Program-made: the position numbers and the translations under genes | Source: IDS-8 sp040902105 | GTDB taxonomy: Bacteria; Pseudomonadota; Gammaproteobacteria; Steroidobacterales; Woeseiaceae | NCBI GenBank assembly: GCA_040902105.1 | Contig: JBBDXW010000059.1 | Location: 1 to 17,396 of the forward strand | Length of the DNA stretch: 17,396 bases | Direction of reading: 5' to 3' | Notes under the pieces: generated by a model | The model's input: the letters and a program-made list of their open reading frames with translations, nothing else | Told to the model about the DNA's origin: nothing | Databases searched by the model: none | Shown: positions 1-8,032 of the stretch, piece after piece | Position numbering within the stretch: position 1 is the first letter of the stretch | How the letters are laid out: the number at the start of each line of letters is the position of its first letter

Positions 1-259
<259 letters not shown>

Positions 260-281
260 ATTCTGTCGATTGGTGGGCGCA

Positions 282-310
282 ATGATAGCCAGTTAACCGG
301 AAGGTTGCCA
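282..310 (-). promoter_or_regulatory. Possible promoter of the glycine riboswitch transcript
   Basis: On the minus strand a good -10 (TATCAT, 287-282) lies 17 bases after a weak -35-like hexamer (TGGCAA, 310-305). Transcription would start near 275, about 16 bases before the first riboswitch stem, which is a sensible place. The -35 hexamer is shared, on the other strand, with the possible DUF885 promoter. Confidence 0.4.
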
Positions 311-333
311 GCTGCCGGCAAGACGGCAACAAT
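305..333 (+). promoter_or_regulatory. Possible DUF885-GFA promoter
   Basis: TTGCCA (305-310) and AACAAT (328-333) are 17 bases apart. The -35 matches the sigma70 consensus at 5 of 6 bases and the -10 at 4 of 6. Transcription would start near 340, leaving a short leader with a GGAG ribosome binding site at 354-357. Read by eye only. Confidence 0.35.
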
Positions 334-364
334 GCGAGTTCTCATAGATTGCCGGAGCTTTACG

Positions 365-2152
365 ATGCCAAAGATGCGCAGGGTCCGCGCAGTCATCGCG
401 GCTGTTTTACTCGCCAGCACCGCCGCAAACGCGGACGCGGCACGAGACTTCGCGAGATTGCTCGATGACGCGTGGGAATGGCAGCTGCGCGAGAACCCGG
501 TATTCGCGTCAAGGCTCGGCGATCGCCGTTTCAACGACCAATGGACCGATCTCGGCAGCGACGCCATCGAGAGACGGCAGCAGGAGCAACGCCAGCTTCT
601 GGACAGGCTCCTGGCGATCAATTCGGCGGAGCTCGACGAGACGGATAGGCTGAACTACGACCTTTTTCGCCGCGACCTGCAGAACGACATTGACGGCAAT
701 CGCTTTCGCACCTGGCTGATGCCGGTCAGTCATCGCGGCGGTGTGCAGACGCTCGAGACAACGGCCGAAGGGCTGCGCCTTCAATCCGTCGAAGACTACG
801 AAGACTGGCTCGCGCGCATGGCCGCGGTCGACACGGTCATCGGACAGACCGTCGAATTGCAGGAACAGGGGCGGCGGGCAGGCTACATGCCGCCCGGAAT
901 CCTGATGGAAAGAGTGCCGGCGCAGCTAAAGGCGCAGCTTCACGAGAACGCCGAAGAAAGCCCGTTCTTCAAGGTTTTCAGTGACATGCCGGATACGATC
1001 CCCGCAGAGGAACAACAACGCTTGCAACAGGCCGCGATCGAGATCATCGACAATACGATCGTACCGGCGTATCGGGAATACAGCCGCTATTTCGAGGACA
1101 CCTATCTGCCGGCGAGCCGCGAGACGATCGGGGCATCCGAGCTGCCCTACGGCGAGGAGTTTTACGCATACTGCGCGCGCGTGTACACCACGACGTCGAT
1201 GACGCCGGACGAGATTCACAATCTCGGCCTGTCGGAAGTGAAGCGTATCCGGACGGAAATGCAGATGGTCATCGACGAACTCGGGTTCGACGGCGACTTT
1301 TCCGACTTCCTGGAGTTTCTTCGCACCGATCCGCGCTTCTATTACGACAGTCCGGACGAGCTGTTCGACGCGTACCTGGCAACCGCCAAGCGCATCGATC
1401 CCGAACTGATCCGGCTGTTCGGCAAGTTGCCGCGCATGCCGTACGGGCTGCGTCCGATACCGGACAACATCGCGCCGGACACGACCACGGCCTATTACAG
1501 CGGGCCGGCGGCGGATGGCAGCAAACCCGGATACTATTACGTAAACCTGTACCGCCCGGAGGTCAGGCCGAAATACGAGATCGAGGTATTGACGGTGCAT
1601 GAAGCGGTGCCGGGACATCACCTGCAGATCGCGCTGGCGCAGGAACTGGAGAACGTGCCGGAGTTCCGCAAGTATTCCGGCTTCACCGCGTTCATAGAGG
1701 GCTGGGGCCTGTACAGCGAAAGCCTCGGCGATGAGCTTGGCCTTTACAAGGATCCGTATTCCCGGTTCGGCGCACTGACCTACGAAATGTGGCGGGCGGT
1801 CCGCCTGGTCGTGGATACCGGCATGCACGTCAAGGGCTGGACGCGCCAGCAGGCGATCGACTTTTTCAAGGACAACGCCGCCAAGACCGAACTCGACATC
1901 GTCAACGAGATCGACCGCTACATCGGCAATCCCGGCCAGGCGCTGGCCTACAAGATCGGACAGCTGAAGATACTGGAACTGCGTGAGGAAGCGGAACAGG
2001 CGCTCGGCGACGAGTTCGATATCCGCGAGTTTCACGATGAGCTCCTCGGCGGCGGCGCGCTGCCGCTTGAGATGCTCGACATGCGCATGAAAGAATGGCT
2101 CGCCGAGAGCATGCAGAGCCGGTCCGCGGCGGGAGGGTCGAACGATGGCTGA
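365..2152 (+). CDS. DUF885 family secreted peptidase-like protein
   Basis: A 595-residue protein of the DUF885 family, a group related to zinc metallopeptidases whose substrates are mostly unknown. The start at 365 is chosen because GGAG at 354-357 lies 7 bases upstream and because it opens a clean signal peptide (basic MPKMRR, hydrophobic VIAAVLLAS, cleavage near ANADA), so the mature protein is probably periplasmic. The frame stays open back to 206, but that stretch overlaps the riboswitch. Family hallmarks are visible: HEAVPGHHLQ at residues 412-421 and EGWGLYSES from 445, the likely metal-binding and catalytic groups (H412, E413, E445 by analogy with gluzincin folds). The rest is long helical sequence as usual, and the length is normal. 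It overlaps the following GFA gene by 8 bases, so the two are probably co-translated. A function in peptide breakdown is inferred from the family only. Confidence 0.9.
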   Translation: MPKMRRVRAVIAAVLLASTAANADAARDFARLLDDAWEWQLRENPVFASRLGDRRFNDQWTDLGSDAIERRQQEQRQLLDRLLAINSAELDETDRLNYDLFRRDLQNDIDGNRFRTWLMPVSHRGGVQTLETTAEGLRLQSVEDYEDWLARMAAVDTVIGQTVELQEQGRRAGYMPPGILMERVPAQLKAQLHENAEESPFFKVFSDMPDTIPAEEQQRLQQAAIEIIDNTIVPAYREYSRYFEDTYLPASRETIGASELPYGEEFYAYCARVYTTTSMTPDEIHNLGLSEVKRIRTEMQMVIDELGFDGDFSDFLEFLRTDPRFYYDSPDELFDAYLATAKRIDPELIRLFGKLPRMPYGLRPIPDNIAPDTTTAYYSGPAADGSKPGYYYVNLYRPEVRPKYEIEVLTVHEAVPGHHLQIALAQELENVPEFRKYSGFTAFIEGWGLYSESLGDELGLYKDPYSRFGALTYEMWRAVRLVVDTGMHVKGWTRQQAIDFFKDNAAKTELDIVNEIDRYIGNPGQALAYKIGQLKILELREEAEQALGDEFDIREFHDELLGGGALPLEMLDMRMKEWLAESMQSRSAAGGSNDG

Positions 2153-2561
2153 AATGAAGGGCGGATGTCTGTGCGGCGCGGTGCGCTTCACCGCCGCAAA
2201 CGTCGAGACCGACTTCGAAACCTGTCACTGCGGCATGTGCCGCCGCTGGGCAGGCAGCCCGGTTTTCGCGGCGGCCGCCGAAGGCGTGGAATTCGCAGGC
2301 GAAGACACTCTCAGGGTTTACGATTCGTCCGAGTGGGCATCGCGCGGCTTTTGCGGCAAGTGCGGCTCGAATCTTTTCTACTATCTGAAACCGGCCGACA
2401 AATACATCATGTGCGTCGGGACATTCGACGACGCATCCCCGTTTCGTCTCGTGGGCGAGATCTACATCGATCACAAGCCGCCCGGCTACAACTTCGCCGG
2501 CGACCTGCCCAAACAGACCGAAGCGGAATTCCTCGCGAAGTTTTCGCTACCGGAGGCGTAG
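2145..2561 (+). CDS. GFA (glutathione-dependent formaldehyde-activating)/CENP-V family protein
   Basis: A 138-residue protein of the GFA/Mss4-like zinc fold. Zinc ligands are visible as C8 and C10 (GGCLCG), C27, C29 and C32 (CHCGMC), and C70 and C73 (CGKCGSN). The family is named for Gfa, reported to speed S-hydroxymethylglutathione formation, but most members have no proven activity. The ribosome binding site is strong (GGGAGG at 2131-2136, 8 bases before the ATG). The gene starts inside the last codons of the DUF885 gene. Nothing nearby, such as a formaldehyde or alcohol dehydrogenase, supports a role in formaldehyde metabolism, so the substrate is open. Confidence 0.92.
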   Translation: MAEMKGGCLCGAVRFTAANVETDFETCHCGMCRRWAGSPVFAAAAEGVEFAGEDTLRVYDSSEWASRGFCGKCGSNLFYYLKPADKYIMCVGTFDDASPFRLVGEIYIDHKPPGYNFAGDLPKQTEAEFLAKFSLPEA

Positions 2562-2633
2562 TTAACCTGCTGCGAAAGGCCACTCTGCTTTTTCAGCGCT
2601 GGAAGCTTGGCAGGTCTGCGCACCGCCTCGACG

Positions 2634-2826
2634 CATTATTCATGAACGGCACAACGTTTCAGCGGAGTCTCGCTTGGGGGGAGGGCTTTCCAGGATCGTC
2701 ACAAACAGGGATGTTTGTGCGAAGCCCCCTAGCCATGGAAGAGGGATGGGTTCACGGCGTTCCGTCAAAGCCCTCCCCCCAAGCGAGACTTCGCCAACCA
2801 CCACCCTCAAGCGTTCATGAATAATG
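2634..2826. repeat. Nested inverted-repeat element (REP/MITE-like) in a convergent gap
   Basis: Two perfect inverted repeats are nested: outer arms of 15 bp (2634-2648 with 2812-2826, ends reading CATTATTCATGAACG) and inner arms of 23 bp (2667-2689 with 2767-2789, containing a G6 run opposite a C6 run). The interior holds a third hairpin, CACAAAC/GTTTGTG (2700-2706 with 2713-2719), and a CCATGG palindrome. The element has no open frame of its own and fills the space between the GFA stop and the convergent ATP-grasp stop. No target-site duplication is obvious. It could be a small non-autonomous mobile element or a REP-type cluster, and may also terminate transcription from both sides. Confidence 0.8.
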
Positions 2827-2853
2827 TGACCGCGAGGGGTCAGTCAACCGAGC

Positions 2854-3834
2854 TCAGTCTGAAAGCGCCAACGCACCCTGCCGTTCCGCCGCAAACTCCT
2901 GCCGCGAGATTCTGGCGCGCGTCGCCGGATCCGCCGCCGGATCGAAGATCTCGTCAATTCTGCGGACCCGATTTGTAAGTCCGCAACCATTCGCGATCTG
3001 GATGTTGAGCCCTGGCCGCGCGTTCATTTCGAGAATGAGCGGCCCCAGATCCTTGTCGATGACCATATCGACGCCGACGTAACCGAGGCCGGTGACTTCG
3101 CTGCTGCGCGCGGACGACTGCAGGATGAAATCCCACTTGGGGATATAGAGTCCGGATATGAGTGCACCGGTATCGGGATGGTCGTCGACGACGTCGTTGC
3201 CCAGGACGCCGCGCAAGGTCCGTCCGGTGCTCAGGTCGATACCGGCCCCGACCGCCCCCTGATGCAGGTTCGCCTTGCCGTCGGAGGTTCGTGTCGGCAG
3301 GCGAACCATCGACATGACGGGATAGCCGCGGTAGACGATTACACGAATATCGGGCACGCCCTGGTAGCTCACATCCGCGAATAACGGATCGAAATGCACG
3401 CAGTACTCGATCAGCGCCGTGTCCGGATTGCCGCTCAGGCTGTACTGCCCACCGACGATGTTCGACAGGTGATGCTCGATCTCGGCACCGGAAACCAGCA
3501 AGCCGTTGGCGTGTCGATAGCTGTCCCGCTTGCGCTTGCTGCGACCGACGATGACGATGATTCCGTCGCCGCCGCTGCCTCTCGCAGGCTTGACGACGAA
3601 GCTTTCACGATCGGCGACGATGTCCGAAAACCGTCGCACTTCCGCCTGGTTACCGATAACGCCGTAGAGTTCGGGAACAGGCATGCCTGCTTCTATGCAG
3701 AGTTTCTTTGTCAGTTCCTTGTCGTCGACACGGGGATACAGGCGGCGTGGGTTCAGCCGCATGATGAACTCGGCGTTGCGTTCGTTGAGCCCGAGCACGC
3801 CGGCTTCACGCAGCAATTTTCTATTGCCCAGCAT
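2854..3834 (-). CDS. RimK-related ATP-grasp ligase (alpha-L-glutamate ligase-like)
   Basis: A 326-residue ATP-grasp protein of the family annotated as alpha-L-glutamate ligase-like (rimK-related). Visible marks are GLNERNAEFI near the N-terminus, the ATP-binding FVVKPARGSGGDGI at 79-92, and the metal-binding EMNARPG at 269-275, followed by NIQIANG; the block with SDGKANLHQGAVG is also typical. ATP-grasp ligases of this type join an amino acid to a carboxylate through an acyl-phosphate. The acceptor of this family is not established. The gene starts 1 base after the stop of the transglutaminase-7TM gene, so the two are certainly co-transcribed and probably translationally coupled. Cytoplasmic, no signal peptide. 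The end at 2854 faces the GFA gene across the inverted-repeat element. Confidence 0.9.
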   Translation of the reverse strand: MLGNRKLLREAGVLGLNERNAEFIMRLNPRRLYPRVDDKELTKKLCIEAGMPVPELYGVIGNQAEVRRFSDIVADRESFVVKPARGSGGDGIIVIVGRSKRKRDSYRHANGLLVSGAEIEHHLSNIVGGQYSLSGNPDTALIEYCVHFDPLFADVSYQGVPDIRVIVYRGYPVMSMVRLPTRTSDGKANLHQGAVGAGIDLSTGRTLRGVLGNDVVDDHPDTGALISGLYIPKWDFILQSSARSSEVTGLGYVGVDMVIDKDLGPLILEMNARPGLNIQIANGCGLTNRVRRIDEIFDPAADPATRARISRQEFAAERQGALALSD

Positions 3835-3835
3835 G

Positions 3836-5356
3836 TTATTTGCCGATAACCGCTTTGAAACGCGTCAATTCTGACAGGCGATAGCCCGTGTAGCGGCCGA
3901 GCAGAAGCACCGCCGCGAGCACGATGAGCAACAGCTCCGGAAACGTAAATATCAGATGTTCGAGCCAGGGCATCCCCATCACGAGGTAGGCGATGATCGC
4001 AACCAGCATGCTTCCGGCGCCGGCGCGCATCGCATCGCCGGGTCCGCGTTCCTCCCAGACAACAGACATGCGTTCGATAGTCATCGCGATGATGACCATC
4101 GGAAACAGCGCGACCGAAAGACCCGTCTCCATGCCGAGCTGATGGGAGACGATGCTGATGATGAGCATCAGGAGAACCACTACGATCAGAACCGCGCTCA
4201 ATCGCGGCACCAGCAGGAGCCTCAACCGTTCGAGCAGAAATCGAATGCTGAGACCTAACGCAACCAGCACGGAAAAAAGGATCACACCCCAAAGCAGCTG
4301 GGTTTCGCGGAATGCGAGCGCAATGAGCACGGGCATGAAAGTGCCGAAAGCATCGATGCCGATGACGTTGCGCATCAGTACCATGACAAATGCGCCGATC
4401 GGGATCATAAGCAGCACGCCGTAAACGGCCTGGGTCTCGATCGGCAGGCCGAACAGGGAAAAATCGATGATCCGCGACTGTTTCAGTTCGGCGCGGTGCT
4501 CGGCGATCGCGATGGAGTCGATGTAATTTCTCTGTACGGCGAAGTGAACTTCGGTGTTGCTGCCGCCCGCTACATTCACCAACGACTCGGTGCCGCGCCA
4601 CCAGATGAGGAATCGCTCAGGCAGTCCTTCAGCGCCGGTGTCCGGGTTGAAGAACCGCCAGCGGTCACCGTCATGAATCTCCAGCCAGGGCAGGGGCTCG
4701 GCCTGCCGCTGCTGTTCCTGCAGCGATATGCCGCGAATCATCCTTGCCGGAATTCTCGCCGAGGCGAGCACTGTCGTAAGCTCGTTTACGAAATCGGCAC
4801 GTGAATCCGCACCGGCCAGCAGCAGTTCCACATTAGGATTGGGCGACGGGTCGTTGAACATCCGCAGCAGCACCGAGGTGAACGACACCTCATCGGCGGA
4901 ATGTTCCCTGACGTCCGCGACCACCATGTCAACGGCCGTTCTTTCCGGCTCGTCGATGACGGGTGGAATCGGCAGCGGCGGAGTCAGGTCCATCTGATCG
5001 CTGTCCGGATCTTCATATACGACGATGCGGTAGTACAGGGTCTGCGGACCATCGGCGCGACGCACCGTCCACTGTGCCTCGCGATCCGCATTGACGTAAT
5101 TGAGCCCGAAGGCGTAATTGCGCGATACCGAGTATTCATCGAGCGTCTTGAAGCCCGGGGTCAGAGTCGGAATCTGCAGGTTGACGTTGATCGAGCCGGG
5201 TCCGCTGTCGAACGCGATGGTCGTTTCGACCGTCCACGTTGGCGTTTCCTGGGATGCGTCCAGCGGCAGGCCGAGCACCTGCCACTTGTAGATGAAGGTT
5301 GCGAGCCCGATGAGCGTCAGGATGCCCGCGAGGACAAGCACGTAACGAGTGGTCAC
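3836..5356 (-). CDS. Inactive transglutaminase domain fused to seven TM helices
   Basis: A 506-residue inner-membrane protein. Residues about 6-24 form an N-terminal TM helix; about 25-300 form a periplasmic transglutaminase-like domain ending in PWLEIHDGDRWRFFNPDTG; from about 315 to 495 hydrophobic segments form the 7TM part. The whole protein contains no cysteine, so the transglutaminase Cys-His-Asp triad cannot work, as expected for the family described as inactive transglutaminase fused to seven TM helices. The start is GTG at 5356, one base after a tiny frame (5381-5358), with AGGCG as a possible ribosome site. It always keeps company with the RimK-like ATP-grasp gene, here immediately downstream. 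A sensing or anchoring role for the ligase is inference. The third usual partner, a retropepsin-like/zinc-protease protein, is absent here. Confidence 0.9.
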   Translation of the reverse strand: MTTRYVLVLAGILTLIGLATFIYKWQVLGLPLDASQETPTWTVETTIAFDSGPGSINVNLQIPTLTPGFKTLDEYSVSRNYAFGLNYVNADREAQWTVRRADGPQTLYYRIVVYEDPDSDQMDLTPPLPIPPVIDEPERTAVDMVVADVREHSADEVSFTSVLLRMFNDPSPNPNVELLLAGADSRADFVNELTTVLASARIPARMIRGISLQEQQRQAEPLPWLEIHDGDRWRFFNPDTGAEGLPERFLIWWRGTESLVNVAGGSNTEVHFAVQRNYIDSIAIAEHRAELKQSRIIDFSLFGLPIETQAVYGVLLMIPIGAFVMVLMRNVIGIDAFGTFMPVLIALAFRETQLLWGVILFSVLVALGLSIRFLLERLRLLLVPRLSAVLIVVVLLMLIISIVSHQLGMETGLSVALFPMVIIAMTIERMSVVWEERGPGDAMRAGAGSMLVAIIAYLVMGMPWLEHLIFTFPELLLIVLAAVLLLGRYTGYRLSELTRFKAVIGK

Positions 5357-5357
5357 G

Positions 5358-5381
5358 TCAAAGCGCCTGCATTGCCTTCAT
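5358..5381 (-). CDS. Possible 7-codon leader ORF before the 7TM gene
   Basis: On the minus strand ATG AAG GCA ATG CAG GCG CTT TGA is preceded by a strong AGAGGGGA, about 11 bases upstream of the ATG. It ends one base before the GTG start of the 7TM gene and is in another frame. This ribosome site is better than any site for the GTG itself, so translation may begin here and re-initiate. It could also be chance. Confidence 0.3.
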   Translation of the reverse strand: MKAMQAL

Positions 5382-5498
5382 GGCGTGAAATTCCCCTCTC
5401 AAGCAAGCAACCGTTTCTGTTGTGTGTGGTGTTGAAGGTGGCTGAATTATTCTTCTGCGGTTCGCGACGACGGGCACAGCCGCAGGCAGGCGGGGCCG

Positions 5499-5527
5499 AT
5501 TCTACACGGTAATTCACCGGCTTTAAT
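5499..5527 (-). promoter_or_regulatory. Possible promoter of the 7TM/ATP-grasp pair
   Basis: On the minus strand TAGAAT (5504-5499) matches the -10 consensus at 5 of 6 bases; a weak -35-like ATTAAA (5527-5522) lies 17 bases upstream. Transcription would begin near 5492, leaving a leader of about 110 nt to the tiny frame and 135 nt to the GTG. It lies just after the ubiI stop, so read-through from the ubi operon is also possible. Confidence 0.35.
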
Positions 5528-5537
5528 CGTTATTGGC

Positions 5538-6752
5538 TTATGTCCCGTGCTGCAGGCCGAGTGCAACGGCGACCGCCCGCTTCCGTACCGGGCCGCTCAA
5601 GTTGAACATCCGCATGCCCGCACCACGCATGGCGCTCGCCCCCGACGACGGAGAGGAAAACAGGCGATTCAGGGTATCGACAAAATACAGCATGGTTTTG
5701 TTCGCGCCTTTGCGCGCCCGCTCGTAGCGGCGCAATACGGGCAAATCGCCCGGATGCTCGCCCGCCGCAACGGCGTCGCCAATGACACGTGCCAGCACGG
5801 CGGCATCAGCGATGCCGAGGTTTGCGCCCTGTCCCGCCAACGGGTGGATGCTGTGGGCGGCATCGCCGATCAATGCCGTTCCGGGCGTGACGTAACGGAC
5901 CGCATACTGCGCTTTGAGCGGAAATGTACCCCGGCTGCCGGCGGCGTTCAGTTGCCCGAGCGCCCGGCCGCTCGCTTCGGTCAACATCGCGCCGAGTTCC
6001 GCGTCCGTCGCCGCGCACGCTTCCTCCGCCAGTTCGGGCGTCGTCGACCACACCACCGAAACCCGGCCGTCCTGCAGCGGCAGTAATGCCAGCGGGCCCG
6101 TCGGGAGGAATCGCTGCCATGCACATTCCCGATGCTCCCGTTCGGGCCTTAGATGCATTACGAAGGCCGACTGCGGATAGCGCCACGAGGTCAGGGCAAT
6201 TTTTGCTTGCTGCCGTATCGACGATGAGGCACCGTCCGCGCCAATGACCAGGTCCGCGTGCAGCATCTCGCCGTCAGCGCATTCGACGTCCACGCCCCCT
6301 CTTGACGCAACCTGAAGCGCCTCGATCTGCGTCTCGAACCGGAGCGCCACGCCAGCGGCATCGAGAACCTGCAACAAGGCATCCTGCAACAGAACATTTT
6401 CCACAATGAAACCGAGCTCGGGCAACGCAAACTCGGCGGCGTCGAAGTGCAGCGCTTCAGGCCCGTCGAGGCTGCGGCTTGCATCCCACACGCGCATTTC
6501 GCGAAACGGACTGGCGCGCGCGGCGGCGACCCTGTCCCATGCGCCGAGCTTCGAATAAAGACGTGACGAGCCGGCGGCGATGGCCGATACGCGGAGCGCG
6601 ACATCATTGTCCGTATCGAAGCGGGGCCTCGTGCCGGCATCGATCACGCAAATATTGAAACGGTCGCCCTGCCCGCTCCGGGCGAGAAGCGCGGCCGCCG
6701 TCAGGCCTGCAATGCCGGCGCCGGCGATCAGAATGTCGAAGGTACGGTTCAT
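5538..6752 (-). CDS. ubiI: UbiH/UbiF/VisC family FAD-dependent ubiquinone hydroxylase (UbiI-like)
   Basis: A 404-residue flavoprotein monooxygenase. The start at 6752 overlaps the ubiH stop by 4 bases (ATGA) and opens directly on the FAD-binding strand (GAGIAG at 11-16); the frame continues far upstream but over ubiH. DGASSSIR and GDAAHSIHPLAGQGANLG (D297) are the other flavin motifs. Members hydroxylate the aromatic ring of ubiquinone precursors with O2 and NAD(P)H at the inner membrane. Position after pepP and ubiH, as visC/ubiI in E. coli, supports C5 hydroxylase UbiI. Sequence alone does not exclude another specificity (UbiF-like or UbiL-like), although coq7 in the same window makes UbiF unnecessary. 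Confidence 0.88.
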   Translation of the reverse strand: MNRTFDILIAGAGIAGLTAAALLARSGQGDRFNICVIDAGTRPRFDTDNDVALRVSAIAAGSSRLYSKLGAWDRVAAARASPFREMRVWDASRSLDGPEALHFDAAEFALPELGFIVENVLLQDALLQVLDAAGVALRFETQIEALQVASRGGVDVECADGEMLHADLVIGADGASSSIRQQAKIALTSWRYPQSAFVMHLRPEREHRECAWQRFLPTGPLALLPLQDGRVSVVWSTTPELAEEACAATDAELGAMLTEASGRALGQLNAAGSRGTFPLKAQYAVRYVTPGTALIGDAAHSIHPLAGQGANLGIADAAVLARVIGDAVAAGEHPGDLPVLRRYERARKGANKTMLYFVDTLNRLFSSPSSGASAMRGAGMRMFNLSGPVRKRAVAVALGLQHGT

Positions 6753-7993
6753 GTCAACGGCACGCCGCGAGACAACCGCGGAAGCTTTCCGGCCAGCCCC
6801 ATGGTATGTCTCGCAAACAATGTGCGGACTCCGGGTACCAGGTCGAAACCCAGCATCCCCAGATCGCGTAACGCGCGTACCGGCATGCGTTCGCTGCCGA
6901 ACAGCCGTACGAGCCCGTCCGTAAATCGCACGACCTTGCGATGATCGGCGCGGCGCCACTCCGCGTAGGCTTGCAGCACGCGATCGTCTCCCACGGCGCA
7001 ACGGTTCCCGCCAGTGCGCAACTCATTTGCAATGCAGTCGCACAATGACGCAACGTCACGCATGCCGAGATTGAATCCTTGCGCAGCGACGGGATGCAGG
7101 CCGTTAGCCGCATTACCGACCAGTACGCCGCGCCTCGCGATCAGGCGTTCCGCGCGCGTCAGCGCGAGCGGGTATGAGGCGCGCTGCCCGACTTTGTCAA
7201 ACGCGCCAAGGCGATAACCGAATGCGGCCTGCAATTTTTCCGTGAAGGCCTGGTCGGAAAGCAGCATGACCGATTCGGCGTCTTCGCAGGACAGGCTCCA
7301 GACGAACACAGCTCTTCCGTCGGTCACGGGAAGGAGCGCAAGCGGTCCCGATTCAGTGAAACGCTCGTAGGCGCGATTGGCCGGCGGCATTTCCGGTAGA
7401 AGGTTGCCGACGACGGCACGTTGCCCGTAATCGGTTCGCACAGCCCGGATTCCGAGCAGGTCCCGAACCGTGGAATTCGCTCCGTCGGCCGCGATCAACA
7501 GGCTGCAGCTCAGGTCACGCAGGCCGCGGACCTCGTCTACGCTCACGACGACAGTATCATTCGGTGTCTTTACGGCGTTGATGCGTCCCGGACAGATGAA
7601 TTCGAGGCCCGGAACCGCAGGCAATGCTTTCTGCAGGACCTCGCCGAGCACCCGGTTGATGACTACGTAACCGAGCGCTTCGACGTTCTGCTCCGCGGCG
7701 TCGATGTGCGAGAAACCGAAACGACCGCGATCCGACACATGAATGCTCGAGATCGGCGTCGAGGCGGCCACGACGTCCGGCCACAGACCCATCGCTGCAA
7801 ACATGCGCTGACTGCTGCGGGATAACGCCGTCGACCGATCGTCGAAGCTGGGCTGGCTCAGGTTCCCGCGCGCGACCGCTTCCACCATGACGACACGGAG
7901 TCCGAGGGGAGCCAGGGCAAGCGCGACACAGCTGCCGATCATGCCGCCGCCGGCAATGACAATGTCGTAATGACTCCCTGGTTCCGTAAGCAT
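6749..7993 (-). CDS. ubiH: 2-octaprenyl-6-methoxyphenol hydroxylase UbiH
   Basis: A 414-residue FAD monooxygenase acting on the ubiquinone ring (C1 hydroxylation in E. coli). The N-terminal GGGMIG (15-20) binds the ADP part of FAD; DGANSTVR follows, and GNAANGLHPVAAQGFNLGMRD sits at about 293-313. The Asn at 294, where UbiI-type members have Asp, is also present in E. coli UbiH, which supports the UbiH label rather than a defect. It lies 39 bases after pepP and overlaps ubiI by 4 bases, giving the classic pepP-ubiH-ubiI operon. Start ATG at 7993; the leader of the frame (MLTEPGSHYDIVIAGGG) is short, as usual. Confidence 0.92.
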   Translation of the reverse strand: MLTEPGSHYDIVIAGGGMIGSCVALALAPLGLRVVMVEAVARGNLSQPSFDDRSTALSRSSQRMFAAMGLWPDVVAASTPISSIHVSDRGRFGFSHIDAAEQNVEALGYVVINRVLGEVLQKALPAVPGLEFICPGRINAVKTPNDTVVVSVDEVRGLRDLSCSLLIAADGANSTVRDLLGIRAVRTDYGQRAVVGNLLPEMPPANRAYERFTESGPLALLPVTDGRAVFVWSLSCEDAESVMLLSDQAFTEKLQAAFGYRLGAFDKVGQRASYPLALTRAERLIARRGVLVGNAANGLHPVAAQGFNLGMRDVASLCDCIANELRTGGNRCAVGDDRVLQAYAEWRRADHRKVVRFTDGLVRLFGSERMPVRALRDLGMLGFDLVPGVRTLFARHTMGLAGKLPRLSRGVPLT

Positions 7994-8032
7994 TGAATGT
8001 TTCCTGTTGCTGCCGACCGCCCGATCTGCGCC

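Noticed and set aside
926..2191. A 421-codon open frame on the minus strand opposite the DUF885 gene
   Set aside because: Antisense frame in GC-rich coding DNA; the plus strand carries the recognisable family motifs, and the antisense product has no recognisable domain and no ribosome site.
2634..2826. The inverted-repeat element as a CRISPR array
   Set aside because: The repeats are inverted, not direct, occur once each and have no spacers or cas genes nearby.
7111..7116. UbiH Asn294 as a damaged flavin-binding Asp
   Set aside because: E. coli UbiH also has Gly-Asn at this place, so it is a family trait.
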